From Sphaerisporangium sp. (GTDB lineage Bacteria; Actinomycetota; Actinomycetes; Streptosporangiales; Streptosporangiaceae), in NCBI GenBank assembly GCA_025964675.1, contig JAOPYI010000146.1, forward strand, positions 87,763-151,762: DNA of 64,000 nucleotides, given 5' to 3'. The notes below the pieces were generated by a model. That model searched no databases and was not told the DNA's origin. It worked only from the letters and a program-made list of their open reading frames with translations. Below, piece after piece: positions 26,753 through 35,058 of the stretch (positions within the stretch are counted from its first letter, which is position 1; each line of letters opens with the position of its first letter). The position numbers were made by a program, and so were the translations under genes.

Positions 26753-28438
26753 ATGGGGCGGGCGAACGACGACGCGGCGGCGGCGCTGGAGGAGTACGCC
26801 GATCTCTTCGCGATGACCGGCGGTGACGCCTTCCGGGTGCGCAGCTACCAGAAGGCCGCCAAGGCCATCGCGGGCTACCCGGAGGACATCTCCCGGGCCG
26901 ACGTGCGCAAGGTGCCGGGCGTAGGCGAGGCCATCGCGAAGAAGGTCGAGGAATTCCTCCAGCGGGGTGGCTTCCGCCAGCTCGACGATCTGAGGATGCA
27001 GGTGCCCGAGGGGGTGCGGATGCTCACGCGCATCGCCTCCCTCGGGCCGAAGAAGGCCGTCTTCCTCTACCGCGAGCTGGGCATCGACTCCCCCGAGGCG
27101 CTGGCCGAGGCGATCGGCGAGGGCAGGCTCGCCGGGCTCAGGGGGTTCGGGGCGAAGACCGAGGAGAACCTCCTCAAGGGCATCGAGCAGCTCAAGCAGG
27201 CGAGCGAGCGGGTGCACCTCGGCGTGGCCATGAACCTCGCCGAGCTGATCATCGCCTCGCTCCCGGCCGAGAAGATCGCCTACGCCGGGTCGCTGCGCCG
27301 CATGAAGGACACGATCGGCGACATCGACATCCTGGCCGTCGGGCCGGCGACGATCATGGAGGAGTTCAAGGGCCTGCCGTACGTCGCCGAGGTGATCGCT
27401 AGCGGTGGGCTGAAGACGTCGGTCCGCACCACGCGGGGCCTGCAGGTGGACCTTCGCGTGGTGCCGGCCGAGTCGTGGGGCGCGGCGATGCAGTACTTCA
27501 CCGGCTCCAAGGAGCACAACGTGCGGCTGCGCGAGATGTGCGTGAAGCGCGGCTGGAAGCTGTCGGAGTACGGCTTGTTCGAGGGCGAGACCGTGATCGC
27601 CTCGAAGACGGAGGAGGAGATCTACGAGGCTCTCGGCATGCAGTGGGTGCCTCCGCCGCTGCGGGAGGACGGCGGCGAGGTCCAGGCGGCCCTGCGCGGC
27701 GAGCTTCCCGAGCTGGTGACCCTCGCCGATCTCCAGGGCGACCTGCACACCCACACGAACCTCACCGACGGCATCGCCACCCTTGAGGAGATGGTCGAGG
27801 CGGCCGCCCGCCACGGCTACGCGTACTACGCGGTGACCGACCACGCGCCGAACCTGTTCATGCAGCGCATGACCCTGGAGAAGGCCCTGGAGCAGCGAGC
27901 ACAGCTACACCGACTTCAAGACGAATATCCGGACATGCGGTTGCTGCACGGCACCGAGCTCAACATCGCCCCGGACGGTTCCGTCGACTGGCCGGCGGAA
28001 ATCCTCGAGGGCTTCGACGTCTGCGTGGCATCCGTGCACTCGCACTTCTCCCAGCCCCGCGACGAGATGACCAGCCGGTTCATCACGGCATGCGAGAACC
28101 CGAACGTCCACATCATCGGCCACCCCACCACCCGCAAGATCGGCAAGCGCCCGCCCGTGGACGCCGACTGGGAGGCCGTCTTCGAGGCGGCGGCGCGCAC
28201 GAACACCGCGCTGGAGATCGACGCCTACCCCGACCGCGCCGACCTCCCCTCCGATCTGGTGCGGCTCGCGCGCCACCACGGGGTGAAGTTCTCCATCGAC
28301 AGCGACTCGCATGCCGTGCCGCATCTCGGCAACCTTCGCTTCGGCGTCGGCATCGCCCAGCGGGCCTGGCTGACCCGCGACGACGTCATCAACGCCTGGC
28401 CGCTCGAGCGCCTTCTGGCCTTCCTCGGCCGGGGCTGA
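26753..28438 (+). CDS. polX: DNA polymerase/3'-5' exonuclease PolX (with PHP domain)
   Basis: 561-aa bacterial family X DNA polymerase for gap filling in base-excision-type repair. N-terminal 8-kDa and HhH regions (VRSYQKAAKAI, VPGVGEAIAKKVEEFL) lead to the polymerase palm with catalytic carboxylates in GSLRRMKDTIGDIDIL (about 190-192) and LQVDLRV (233). The C-terminal PHP phosphoesterase has all metal motifs: GDLHTHTN, DHAPN, GTELNI, SVHSHF, GHPTTR, DSDSHA. Length is typical. ATG 26753 directly precedes conserved sequence. Possibly co-transcribed with the aldo/keto reductase upstream. Confidence 0.95.
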   Translation: MGRANDDAAAALEEYADLFAMTGGDAFRVRSYQKAAKAIAGYPEDISRADVRKVPGVGEAIAKKVEEFLQRGGFRQLDDLRMQVPEGVRMLTRIASLGPKKAVFLYRELGIDSPEALAEAIGEGRLAGLRGFGAKTEENLLKGIEQLKQASERVHLGVAMNLAELIIASLPAEKIAYAGSLRRMKDTIGDIDILAVGPATIMEEFKGLPYVAEVIASGGLKTSVRTTRGLQVDLRVVPAESWGAAMQYFTGSKEHNVRLREMCVKRGWKLSEYGLFEGETVIASKTEEEIYEALGMQWVPPPLREDGGEVQAALRGELPELVTLADLQGDLHTHTNLTDGIATLEEMVEAAARHGYAYYAVTDHAPNLFMQRMTLEKALEQRAQLHRLQDEYPDMRLLHGTELNIAPDGSVDWPAEILEGFDVCVASVHSHFSQPRDEMTSRFITACENPNVHIIGHPTTRKIGKRPPVDADWEAVFEAAARTNTALEIDAYPDRADLPSDLVRLARHHGVKFSIDSDSHAVPHLGNLRFGVGIAQRAWLTRDDVINAWPLERLLAFLGRG

Positions 28439-28540
28439 CGGGGCCCACCGCGAAAAGGGATCAGGAAGTACCCTAGCCAAGTAACCTGTTTTCTTGGTAG
28501 GAAATATATAGAAGGATCGACCGGACCCTGGGGGTGCCGC

Positions 28541-29683
28541 ATGGACCTCGATGACGCCATCCGGGAAGCCTCTGTCCCGCGCCCGCGCCGCGCGGCCATC
28601 ACGCCGTCCCCGATCGTCAAACCGCTGCCGCCCGGCCTGTTCGTCGTCCACGGCACCAGCGCGGAGACCCGCTGGGAGGCCATGCAGGGGCAGGGCTACC
28701 ACACCCCCAATGACCGGTTCTTCGTCCGCAACCACACCGCGACCCCGCTCATCGACGCCCCCACCTGGCGGCTTTGGTTGCACGGGTCCGGCCTGCGAAC
28801 CCCGAGGAGCCTGTCGTACGAGGAGCTGCTGGCCTTGCCGTGTACCACCGTGGACGCGGCGATCGAGTGCGCGGGCAACGGGCGCGCGTTCTTCGAGTCC
28901 CAGCAGGGCGAGCGCACCCCCGGCATACCGTGGCGGCTCGGGGGCGTCGGGGTGGCCCGCTGGCGCGGCGTGCCGCTGTCGACGGTCCTCGGCCTGGCCG
29001 GGGTCACGACCGACGCCGTGGACGTCATGCCACGGGGCCTCGACGCCCACTACGTGGAGAACGGCGTCGACCTCGGGCCGGTCAGGCGCCCGCTCCCCAT
29101 CGCGAAGGCCCTGGACGACGTGCTGATCGCCTACGAGATGAACGGCAGGCCGCTGCCACCGGACCACGGCTTTCCGGCCCGCCTGGTGGTGCCCGGGTGG
29201 AGCGGGATCGCCTCGATCAAGTGGCTGGGCGGCATCGAAGTCTCCGCCGCCCCCCTGTCCTCGCCGTGGAGCACGCGCCTCTACCGCATGCACGGGCCGG
29301 GGTATCCCGCCGAGGGCGGCGACCCGCTGACCGGCCAGGTCGTCAAGAGCGCCTTCGAGCTGCCATGGGAGGCGACGCTCCAGGCCGGACGCCAGCACGT
29401 CCTGCGCGGGCGCTCCTGGTCGGGCGGCGGACACATCGTGAAGGTCGAGGTCAGCGTGGACGGCGGCCGGACCTGGCCGGCCGCCCAGACCCGTGGCCCC
29501 CGGCTCGCCCGGGCCTGGGCGCCCTGGCACGTGGCGTGGGCGCCCGAGCGCCCGGGCCCGTACGTCCTGATGGCGCGGGCCACCGACGAGACCGGCGCGA
29601 CCCAGCCCATCGAGGCCCGGTACAACAGGCTGGGCTACCACTTCGACGGCGTCGTCCGCCACCCGGTGACGGTGGTCCCGTGA
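28541..29683 (+). CDS. sulfite oxidase-type molybdopterin oxidoreductase
   Basis: 380-aa molybdenum-cofactor protein of the sulfite oxidase family. The Mo-pterin domain includes NDRFFVRNH, the Mo-ligand Cys110 in AIECAGNGR, and VPGWSGIASIKWL. The C-terminal Mo-co dimerisation domain (IVKVEVSVDGGRTWPAA) follows. There is no cytochrome b5 domain and no signal peptide, so it appears to be a soluble cytoplasmic enzyme. Its true substrate (sulfite or another) is uncertain. It has its own AT-rich 102-bp upstream region (AAATATATAG), a likely promoter, with CCAAG/CTTGG arms nearby. Confidence 0.88.
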   Translation: MDLDDAIREASVPRPRRAAITPSPIVKPLPPGLFVVHGTSAETRWEAMQGQGYHTPNDRFFVRNHTATPLIDAPTWRLWLHGSGLRTPRSLSYEELLALPCTTVDAAIECAGNGRAFFESQQGERTPGIPWRLGGVGVARWRGVPLSTVLGLAGVTTDAVDVMPRGLDAHYVENGVDLGPVRRPLPIAKALDDVLIAYEMNGRPLPPDHGFPARLVVPGWSGIASIKWLGGIEVSAAPLSSPWSTRLYRMHGPGYPAEGGDPLTGQVVKSAFELPWEATLQAGRQHVLRGRSWSGGGHIVKVEVSVDGGRTWPAAQTRGPRLARAWAPWHVAWAPERPGPYVLMARATDETGATQPIEARYNRLGYHFDGVVRHPVTVVP

Positions 29684-29708
29684 GGCCATCGCGCACGCCC
29701 CGTGCCGG

Positions 29709-29720
29709 CGCCCCGGGGCG
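29709..29720 (+). terminator. GC-rich palindrome after molybdoenzyme gene
   Basis: CGCCCCGGGGCG is a perfect 12-bp palindrome 26 bp past the sulfite oxidase-type stop. It lies within a larger run of CCCCG/CGGGG complements (29698-29723). It could end transcription of that gene; there is no U-tract. Confidence 0.35.
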
Positions 29721-29775
29721 GGGTCCGGTAGGACGCCAGGAGGAAGATGGAGATCCGGGCGCACGCCTCGGCCGA

Positions 29776-29789
29776 GCGGCAAGTGCCGC
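29776..29789. promoter_or_regulatory. inverted repeat upstream of aldo/keto reductase 2
   Basis: GCGGCA-AG-TGCCGC is a perfect 6-bp inverted repeat 24 bp before the ATG at 29814. TAGGTT at 29802-29807 fits a TANNNT -10 box only six bases before the ATG, so the message may be leaderless and the repeat would cover the -35 region. Confidence 0.35.
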
Positions 29790-29813
29790 CCCAACCAGTC
29801 ATAGGTTTACGTC

Positions 29814-30749
29814 ATGAGAAGAATCGATAAATCGGACCTGACCGTTTTCCCGCTGTGCCTGGGCGGCAACGTCTTCGGCTGGACGGCCGACCGTGACGCG
29901 TCCTTCGCGGTGCTGGACGCCTACCACGAGGCGGGCGGGAACTTCGTGGACACGGCCGACTCCTACTCCGCGTGGATCCCCGGCAACCGCGGGGGCGAGT
30001 CCGAGACGATCATCGGCGAGTGGATGGCCGAGCGCGGCAACCGCGACTCCATGGTCGTCGGCACCAAGGTCGGCCAGCAGCCCGGCGCGAAGGGGCTGTC
30101 GGCGGCGAACATCCGCACCTCGGCCGAGGGGTCACTGCGGAGGCTGGGCACCGACAGGATCGACCTCTACTACGCCCACTCCGACGACAGGGACACCCCG
30201 CTGGAGGAGACCCTGACCGCCTTCGACGATCTGGTGCGCGAGGGCAAGGTGCGCCACATCGGCGCCTCGAACTACGACGCCGACCGGCTGAAGGAGGCGC
30301 TTGCCGTCTCCGAGCACCTGGGCCTCGCCAGGTACGTCGCCCTCCAGCAGCACTACAACCTCGTCGAGCGCGACAAGTACGAGGGGCGGCTGGAAGAGGT
30401 GGTCGCCCGCCATGGCCTGTCCAGCGTGCCGTACTTCGCCCTCGCCAAGGGATTCCTGACCGGGAAGTACCGCCCGGGCGTCTCCGTCGACTCCCCGCGC
30501 GCGGGCGGCGCGGCGCCGTACCTCCAGACCGAGCGTGGCCGCCAGGTGCTAGAGGCCCTCGACAAGGTCGCCACGGCCCACGGCGCCGAGCCGGCGACCG
30601 TGGCTCTCGCGTGGCTGCTGACCCGGCCCACCGTCGCCGCGCCGATCGCCAGCGCCAGGACGCCGGAGCAGGTTCCCGCGCTGGTCGCCGCCGCGGACCT
30701 GGTCCTCGCCCCGGAAGAGGTCAGGCTGCTGGACGAGGCCTCCGCCTAG
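29814..30749 (+). CDS. aldo/keto reductase 2
   Basis: 311-aa aldo/keto reductase, only moderately similar to the copy at 25.7 kb. Tetrad: Asp and Tyr in FVDTADSYSAW, Lys in VVGTKVGQQ, His in YYAHSDDRD. The C-terminus has the cofactor-binding pattern EPATVALAWLLTRPTV and IASARTPEQV. ATG 29814 has no Shine-Dalgarno, and a possible -10 element ends six bases upstream, pointing to a leaderless transcript. Substrate unknown. It faces the symporter gene across a strong nested inverted repeat. Confidence 0.88.
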   Translation: MRRIDKSDLTVFPLCLGGNVFGWTADRDASFAVLDAYHEAGGNFVDTADSYSAWIPGNRGGESETIIGEWMAERGNRDSMVVGTKVGQQPGAKGLSAANIRTSAEGSLRRLGTDRIDLYYAHSDDRDTPLEETLTAFDDLVREGKVRHIGASNYDADRLKEALAVSEHLGLARYVALQQHYNLVERDKYEGRLEEVVARHGLSSVPYFALAKGFLTGKYRPGVSVDSPRAGGAAPYLQTERGRQVLEALDKVATAHGAEPATVALAWLLTRPTVAAPIASARTPEQVPALVAAADLVLAPEEVRLLDEASA

Positions 30750-30750
30750 A

Positions 30751-30841
30751 GTCGCCCGAGCCCGGCCGCGGGGCCTCTGGAGGTGAGGGTGGCCCGCGAC
30801 CGGGCGGCTGACGGCGGGCGTCACCTACGACGTCGGGCGAC
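30751..30841. terminator. nested inverted repeats between convergent genes (bidirectional terminator)
   Basis: GTCGCCCGA (30751-30759) pairs perfectly with TCGGGCGAC (30833-30841). Inside, AGGTGA (30781-30786) pairs with TCACCT (30821-30826), and GCCCGC (30793-30798) with GCGGGC (30814-30819). The structure fills the gap between the convergent aldo/keto reductase and symporter genes. It can fold from either strand, as expected of a bidirectional terminator. Confidence 0.5.
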
Positions 30842-30847
30842 GCCTTC

Positions 30848-32458
30848 TCAGTGGTAGACCGCCTTCTCGGCGCCGGCGCCGGTGAGCGAGCGGACCTCGA
30901 TCTCGGCGTACTTCTGGGCGTTGAACTCCTTGCTCAGCACCGTCCCGAGGTACCCGGCGAGGAAGCCGATCGGGATCGACACCAGGCCGGGGTTCTCCAG
31001 CGGGAACCAGTTGAAGGACGCGTTCGGGAACAGCGAGGTCGGCGTGCCCGAGACCACGGGCGAGAAGATCACCAGGAGCACGGCCGACACCAGGCCGCCG
31101 TAGATCGCCGAGACCGCTCCCGCGGTGTTGAACCGCTTCCAGAACAAGCTGTAGAGGATGGCGGGCAGGTTGCCCGACGCGGCGACCGCGAAGGCCAGGG
31201 CCACGAGGAATGCCACGTTGAGGTTCTGCGCGAAGATGCCGAGGACGATCGAGACCGCGCCGATGGCGAAGGCGGCGATCCGCGCGACCCTGATCTCCTG
31301 CTGGTCGGTGGTGTTCCCCCTCTTGAAGACGTGCGCGTAGAGGTCGTGGGCGAAGCTCGACGAGGACGCGAGGGTGAGGCCCGCGACCACCGCGAGGATC
31401 GTCGCGAACGCCACCGCGGCGATGACCGCGAGCAGGATCGTGCCTCCGACGTCGCCGAAGATGAGCTGGCCCACCTTCTGCGCGAGCTGCGGAGCCGCCG
31501 TGTTGCCCGCCTTGTTCTGCTCCGCGATGGCCTTGCTGCCGACCAGGGCCGCGGCGCCGAAGCCGAGGACCAGGGTCAGCAGGTAGAACACGCCGATGAT
31601 GCCGATGCCCCAGATGACCGACTTGCGGGCCTCCCTGGCCGTCGGCACGGTGTAGAAGCGGATCAGGATGTGGGGCAGGCCCGCCGTGCCGAGCACGAGG
31701 GCCAGTCCGAGGCTGATCAGGTCGAGCTTGCTCGTGAGCCCCTTGGCCTCGACGCCGTACTTCAGCCCCGGGTTCAGGAACGCGTCTCCCTTGCCGCTCT
31801 GCTGGGCGGCGGTGCCGAGCAGGGTGGAGAGGTTGAAGCCGAAGTGCCCGAGGACGAGCAGCGTCACCAGGGCGGCGCCCGTCATCAGCAGCACGGCCTT
31901 GACGATCTGCACCCACGTGGTGCCCTTCATGCCGCCGACGACCACGTAGACGATCATCAGCAGGCCGACGACCACGATGGTGCCGGCCTTGCCCGCCGGG
32001 GAGGTGATGCCGAAGAGCAGGCCGACCAGCGCGCCCGCGCCGACCATCTGGGCGAGCAGGTAGAAGATGCTGACCGTGATGGTCGACACGCCCGCCGCCG
32101 TGCGCACCGGGCGCGGGCTCATCCGGAAGGCCAGCACGTCGGCCATCGTGTACTTCCCGGAGTTGCGCATCAACTCGGCCACGAGCAGCAGCGCCACCAG
32201 CCAGGCGACCAGGAACCCGATCGAGTACAGGAAGCCGTCGTAGCCGGACAGGGCGATGATGCCCGCGATGCCGAGGAACGACGCGGCCGACATGTAGTCG
32301 CCGCCGATGGCCATGCCGTTCTGCAGGCCGCTGAACGACCGGCCGCCCGCGTAGAAGTCGGTGGCGTTCTTGGTGTGACGGCTCGCCCAGAACGTGATGC
32401 CGAGGGTGGCGGCGACGAAGATCACGAACAGCGTGATCGAAAGCGCGTGATTACTCAT
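30848..32458 (-). CDS. sodium:solute symporter, acetate/monocarboxylate permease type (ActP/MctC-like) 1
   Basis: 536-aa SSS-family symporter with about 13 membrane helices. Motifs: TDFYAGGRSFSGLQNGMAIGGDYMSA-type entry (seen as YAGGRSFSGLQNGMAIGGDY), SAASFLGIAGIIALSGYDG, GTAGLPHILIRFYTVPTAREAR and LAFAVAASGNLPAILYSLFW, all typical of ActP/MctC transporters for acetate, pyruvate or propionate. Start ATG 32458 (MSNHALS) lies eight bases inside the upstream DUF485 gene, so the two are coupled. A Crp/GlxR-like site precedes the pair. Substrate within the short monocarboxylates is inferred. Confidence 0.92.
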   Translation of the reverse strand: MSNHALSITLFVIFVAATLGITFWASRHTKNATDFYAGGRSFSGLQNGMAIGGDYMSAASFLGIAGIIALSGYDGFLYSIGFLVAWLVALLLVAELMRNSGKYTMADVLAFRMSPRPVRTAAGVSTITVSIFYLLAQMVGAGALVGLLFGITSPAGKAGTIVVVGLLMIVYVVVGGMKGTTWVQIVKAVLLMTGAALVTLLVLGHFGFNLSTLLGTAAQQSGKGDAFLNPGLKYGVEAKGLTSKLDLISLGLALVLGTAGLPHILIRFYTVPTAREARKSVIWGIGIIGVFYLLTLVLGFGAAALVGSKAIAEQNKAGNTAAPQLAQKVGQLIFGDVGGTILLAVIAAVAFATILAVVAGLTLASSSSFAHDLYAHVFKRGNTTDQQEIRVARIAAFAIGAVSIVLGIFAQNLNVAFLVALAFAVAASGNLPAILYSLFWKRFNTAGAVSAIYGGLVSAVLLVIFSPVVSGTPTSLFPNASFNWFPLENPGLVSIPIGFLAGYLGTVLSKEFNAQKYAEIEVRSLTGAGAEKAVYH

Positions 32459-32783
32459 TGGACGTCCCCTCGATCTCACCGCGAAGCCTGCCGGACAGCG
32501 GGTCGAGCTTCTTGCCCGCATGCCGGGCGTACGCCCACGCGATCAGGAACGTCGACACGAACTGCAGGACGCCGAAGATCAGCGCCACGTTTATCTCACC
32601 GAAGACCTTGGTGCCCATGAAGCCACGTGCCCAGCCGGACAGGACCACGTACAGCAGGTACCACACAAGGAAGGCGACGGTCACCGGGAACACCCAGTTG
32701 CGGTAGCGCCTGCGCAGCTCCTGGAACTCCGCACTGGCCTGCACCTGTTCGTACGCCGATGACTCGTCTTGCTGAGTGGTCAC
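32451..32783 (-). CDS. DUF485 membrane protein 1
   Basis: 110-aa DUF485 protein with two membrane helices (VTVAFLVWYLLYVVLSGWA and VALIFGVLQFVSTFLIAWAY), the standard small partner of ActP-type symporters (E. coli yjcH-actP). Start GTG 32783 (VTTQQDES) is chosen because GGGAGG precedes it; a GTG four codons upstream would place that Shine-Dalgarno inside the gene. It overlaps the symporter start by eight bases. Confidence 0.85.
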   Translation of the reverse strand: MTTQQDESSAYEQVQASAEFQELRRRYRNWVFPVTVAFLVWYLLYVVLSGWARGFMGTKVFGEINVALIFGVLQFVSTFLIAWAYARHAGKKLDPLSGRLRGEIEGTSNE

Positions 32784-32797
32784 GAGACCTCCCACGT

Positions 32798-32813
32798 TGT
32801 GATCTGGATCACG
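32798..32813. promoter_or_regulatory. Crp/GlxR-like binding site
   Basis: TGTGA-TCTGGA-TCACG matches the Crp-family consensus TGTGA-N6-TCACA at 9 of 10 positions and forms GTGATC-TG-GATCAC. It lies 15 bp upstream of the DUF485/symporter start codon. In Corynebacterium a Crp-type regulator (GlxR) with this consensus controls acetate and monocarboxylate uptake genes, so carbon-source control is plausible here. Its nearness to the start suggests repression, unless the transcript is leaderless. Confidence 0.6.
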
Positions 32814-32947
32814 CTAACCGTAGGAGGTGGCGGGCCGTCGCGGAGAGGTGCGGGCACGGTCGTCGCCAAGCCGCCCCGACCGGTCGCTCACGTGGAAGAG
32901 CCCTGCGCCGAATGGCCCGATCCGCGCGACGAGTGGTCGGGCGGCGC

Positions 32948-34678
32948 TCAGGTCGAGCGTGGCCGCCAGTCACCCCTGTTGAGGTTGAGCGTCTCGGGCG
33001 TGTGGAGCCGCACCATCGTGCGCGCGACCCCCCGGGGCACGCGGCCGGGGGTGAGCAGCGATATGCCGATCATCACGGCGAAGGAGATCGGGACCGTCCA
33101 GGCCGCCGGCTGCGCGAGGAGCGCGCCGGTCCAGCCGGTGTACGGGCCGCCGGTGATGACCGCGATCACCGCGACGCCCGCCAGGCCGCCGCCCACGACC
33201 AGCCCGGCCATGGCCCCCGTGGTGGTCAGCCGCCGCCACCAGATGCCGAGCACGAGCAGAGGGCAGAAGGACGAGGCGGCCACCGCGAACGCCAGCCCCA
33301 CGACGTCCGCGACGGCGATCGACCGGGCCATCATCGCCAGCACGAGCGGCACGGTCACGGCCAGCAGCGTGGCCGCCCGGAACGACGGCACTCCCCCGCG
33401 CAGGATGTCCTGCCCGATGACGCCGGCCACGGACACCGCGAGCCCGGAGGAGGTCGACAGGAAAGCCGCGAAGGCCCCGGCGGTTACCAGGGCGCCGAGC
33501 AGGTCCCCCGCCATCCCGCCGACCAGGCGGCCTGGCAGGGTGAGCACGACCGCGTCCGTACGGCCCGTCATGAGCAGCTCGGGCGTGTAGAGACGGCCGA
33601 GGGAGCCGTAGATGGCCGGGAGCAGGTAGAACGCGCCGAGCAAGGTCAGCACCACGAGGGTCGTACGGCGGGCAGCCCGTCCGTCGGGGTTGGTGTAGAA
33701 CCGGACGAGCACGTGCGGCAGCCCCATGGTGCCGAGGAACGTGGCGAGGATCAGCGAGTACGTCGCGTACAGCGGGTGCTCGCGGCCGTGCAGCGGGAGC
33801 GCCCACTGGTGGTCGGTGAGCACGGGCAGGCTCTCGACGTGCGGCACCCGCGCGCCCGCCGGGAAGCTGACGGTGGTGTCGTGCGCTATCGAGTGGTTCC
33901 CGGGCTGGAGCGTGAGCCGCTCGCCGCTAACCGAACGGCCGTCCACGCGACCGGTCGCCGTTACCTCGACCCGCTGCTCGAAACGGACGGTCACGTCGGC
34001 GCTCACCGCCACGGTGACCGGGTCGGTGAAGACGGGAGGGGCGTCACGTCCCAGCTCCGGCCTGCCCTGCCCGTGCCAGGCGAACAGCAGGAACGCCACG
34101 GGCAGCGCCAGCGCGGTCAGCTTCAGCCAGTACTGGAACGCCTGGACGAAGGTGATCGAGCGCATCCCGCCGGACAGAACGTTGACCGCGACGACGACGG
34201 CCACGAGCAGCCCGCCGACCCAGGAGGGCGCCCCCGTGATCGTACGGAACACCAGGCCGGCGCTCTGGAACTGCGGCATCAGGTAGAGCCAGCCGATCAG
34301 CACGACCAGCACGCTGGCCATCCGCCGCACGGCCATCGACTCCAGCCGGGCCTCGGCGAAGTCCGGCAGGGTGTAGGCGCCCGACCGGCGCAGCGGGGCC
34401 GAGACCAGGACGAGCAGCACCAGGTAGCCGCCGGTCCAGCCCACCGGCAGCCACAGCATGTCGGCCCCGTAGGCGAGGATCAGCCCGGCGATCCCGAGGA
34501 AGGACGCCGCCGAGAGGTACTCCCCGCCGATCGCCGAGGCGTTCCACAGGGGTGAGACCGTGCGTGAGGCGACATAGAAGTCCGAGGTCGTCCGCGACAG
34601 CCGCAGGCCGAACGCGCCGATGAGGATCGCCGCCACCACCACGACCAGCACCGCCGTGAGCCCAAGCGCCGCGTTCAC
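32948..34678 (-). CDS. sodium:solute symporter 2 (ActP-like) with extracytoplasmic insert
   Basis: 576-aa SSS-family transporter related to the first symporter but distinct. It has DFYVASRTVSPLWNASAIGGEYLSAASFLG-type entry helices (seen as SAIGGEYLSAASFLGIAG), GTMGLPHVLVRFYTNPDGRAAR and LAFAVAASSFCPLLVLGIWW. An inserted segment of about 100 residues near residues 215-310 (FTDPVTVAVSADVTVRF to HGREHPLYA) carries beta-strand-like sequence with no membrane helix and may be an external sensor-like loop. GTG 34678 overlaps the upstream DUF485 stop (GTGA). The gene is the last of a four- or five-gene operon led by a LytS/LytTR two-component system. Confidence 0.88.
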   Translation of the reverse strand: MNAALGLTAVLVVVVAAILIGAFGLRLSRTTSDFYVASRTVSPLWNASAIGGEYLSAASFLGIAGLILAYGADMLWLPVGWTGGYLVLLVLVSAPLRRSGAYTLPDFAEARLESMAVRRMASVLVVLIGWLYLMPQFQSAGLVFRTITGAPSWVGGLLVAVVVAVNVLSGGMRSITFVQAFQYWLKLTALALPVAFLLFAWHGQGRPELGRDAPPVFTDPVTVAVSADVTVRFEQRVEVTATGRVDGRSVSGERLTLQPGNHSIAHDTTVSFPAGARVPHVESLPVLTDHQWALPLHGREHPLYATYSLILATFLGTMGLPHVLVRFYTNPDGRAARRTTLVVLTLLGAFYLLPAIYGSLGRLYTPELLMTGRTDAVVLTLPGRLVGGMAGDLLGALVTAGAFAAFLSTSSGLAVSVAGVIGQDILRGGVPSFRAATLLAVTVPLVLAMMARSIAVADVVGLAFAVAASSFCPLLVLGIWWRRLTTTGAMAGLVVGGGLAGVAVIAVITGGPYTGWTGALLAQPAAWTVPISFAVMIGISLLTPGRVPRGVARTMVRLHTPETLNLNRGDWRPRST

Positions 34679-35058
34679 TGGCGTTCGACCAGGTCGGCGA
34701 AGTGGCGCTCGTTGCGCTCGGCCTGCCGTACGTACAGCCACGCGCCGACGACGAACGCCGGGTAGAGCAGCCCGGCGAGGATTACCCAGGGCAGCGGCAG
34801 CCCGAGGACGCGAACCTCGCGCAGGTCCGGGACCAGCAGGAACAGCATGGGCAGGCCGCCGACCACGCAGCCGAGCACCGTGCAGACGAACAGTGCCAGC
34901 CGGAACTGGGTGCGGACCAGCGAGCGCATGTAGACCTCGCCGAGGCGCGTCTGCTCGTCGATCTCCATGGTGACCGGGTAGCGGGGCCTGCGGGCGGCCG
35001 TCGTACGGGGGCTTGTGACCACCTGCCGCCTCGGCCGCTCCGGCGTCTTCGGCGTCAT
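34675..35058 (-). CDS. DUF485-like membrane protein 2
   Basis: 127-aa protein with a basic N-terminus (residues 1-30 rich in Arg, Pro, Thr) followed by MRSLVRTQFRLALFVCTVLG and a second helix WVILAGLLYPAFVVGAWLYV, the two-helix layout of DUF485 partners. ATG 35058 overlaps the response-regulator stop (ATGA) and its own stop overlaps the symporter start (GTGA), a fully coupled chain. It presumably assists the symporter encoded next. Confidence 0.82.
   Translation of the reverse strand: MTPKTPERPRRQVVTSPRTTAARRPRYPVTMEIDEQTRLGEVYMRSLVRTQFRLALFVCTVLGCVVGGLPMLFLLVPDLREVRVLGLPLPWVILAGLLYPAFVVGAWLYVRQAERNERHFADLVERQ

Noticed and set aside
28439..28540. Molybdenum-cofactor riboswitch before the sulfite oxidase-type gene
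   Set aside because: The 102-bp AT-rich leader has CCAAG/CTTGG arms but is too short and lacks the larger conserved Moco RNA architecture.
27905..29794. 629-codon minus-strand frame across polX and the molybdoenzyme
   Set aside because: Covers two well-supported plus-strand genes and shows Arg/Gly/Pro shadow composition.
30851..34555. Long plus-strand frames (about 590 and 640 codons) opposite the symporter genes
   Set aside because: Asp/Arg/His-rich mirror frames of membrane proteins with real helices on the other strand.
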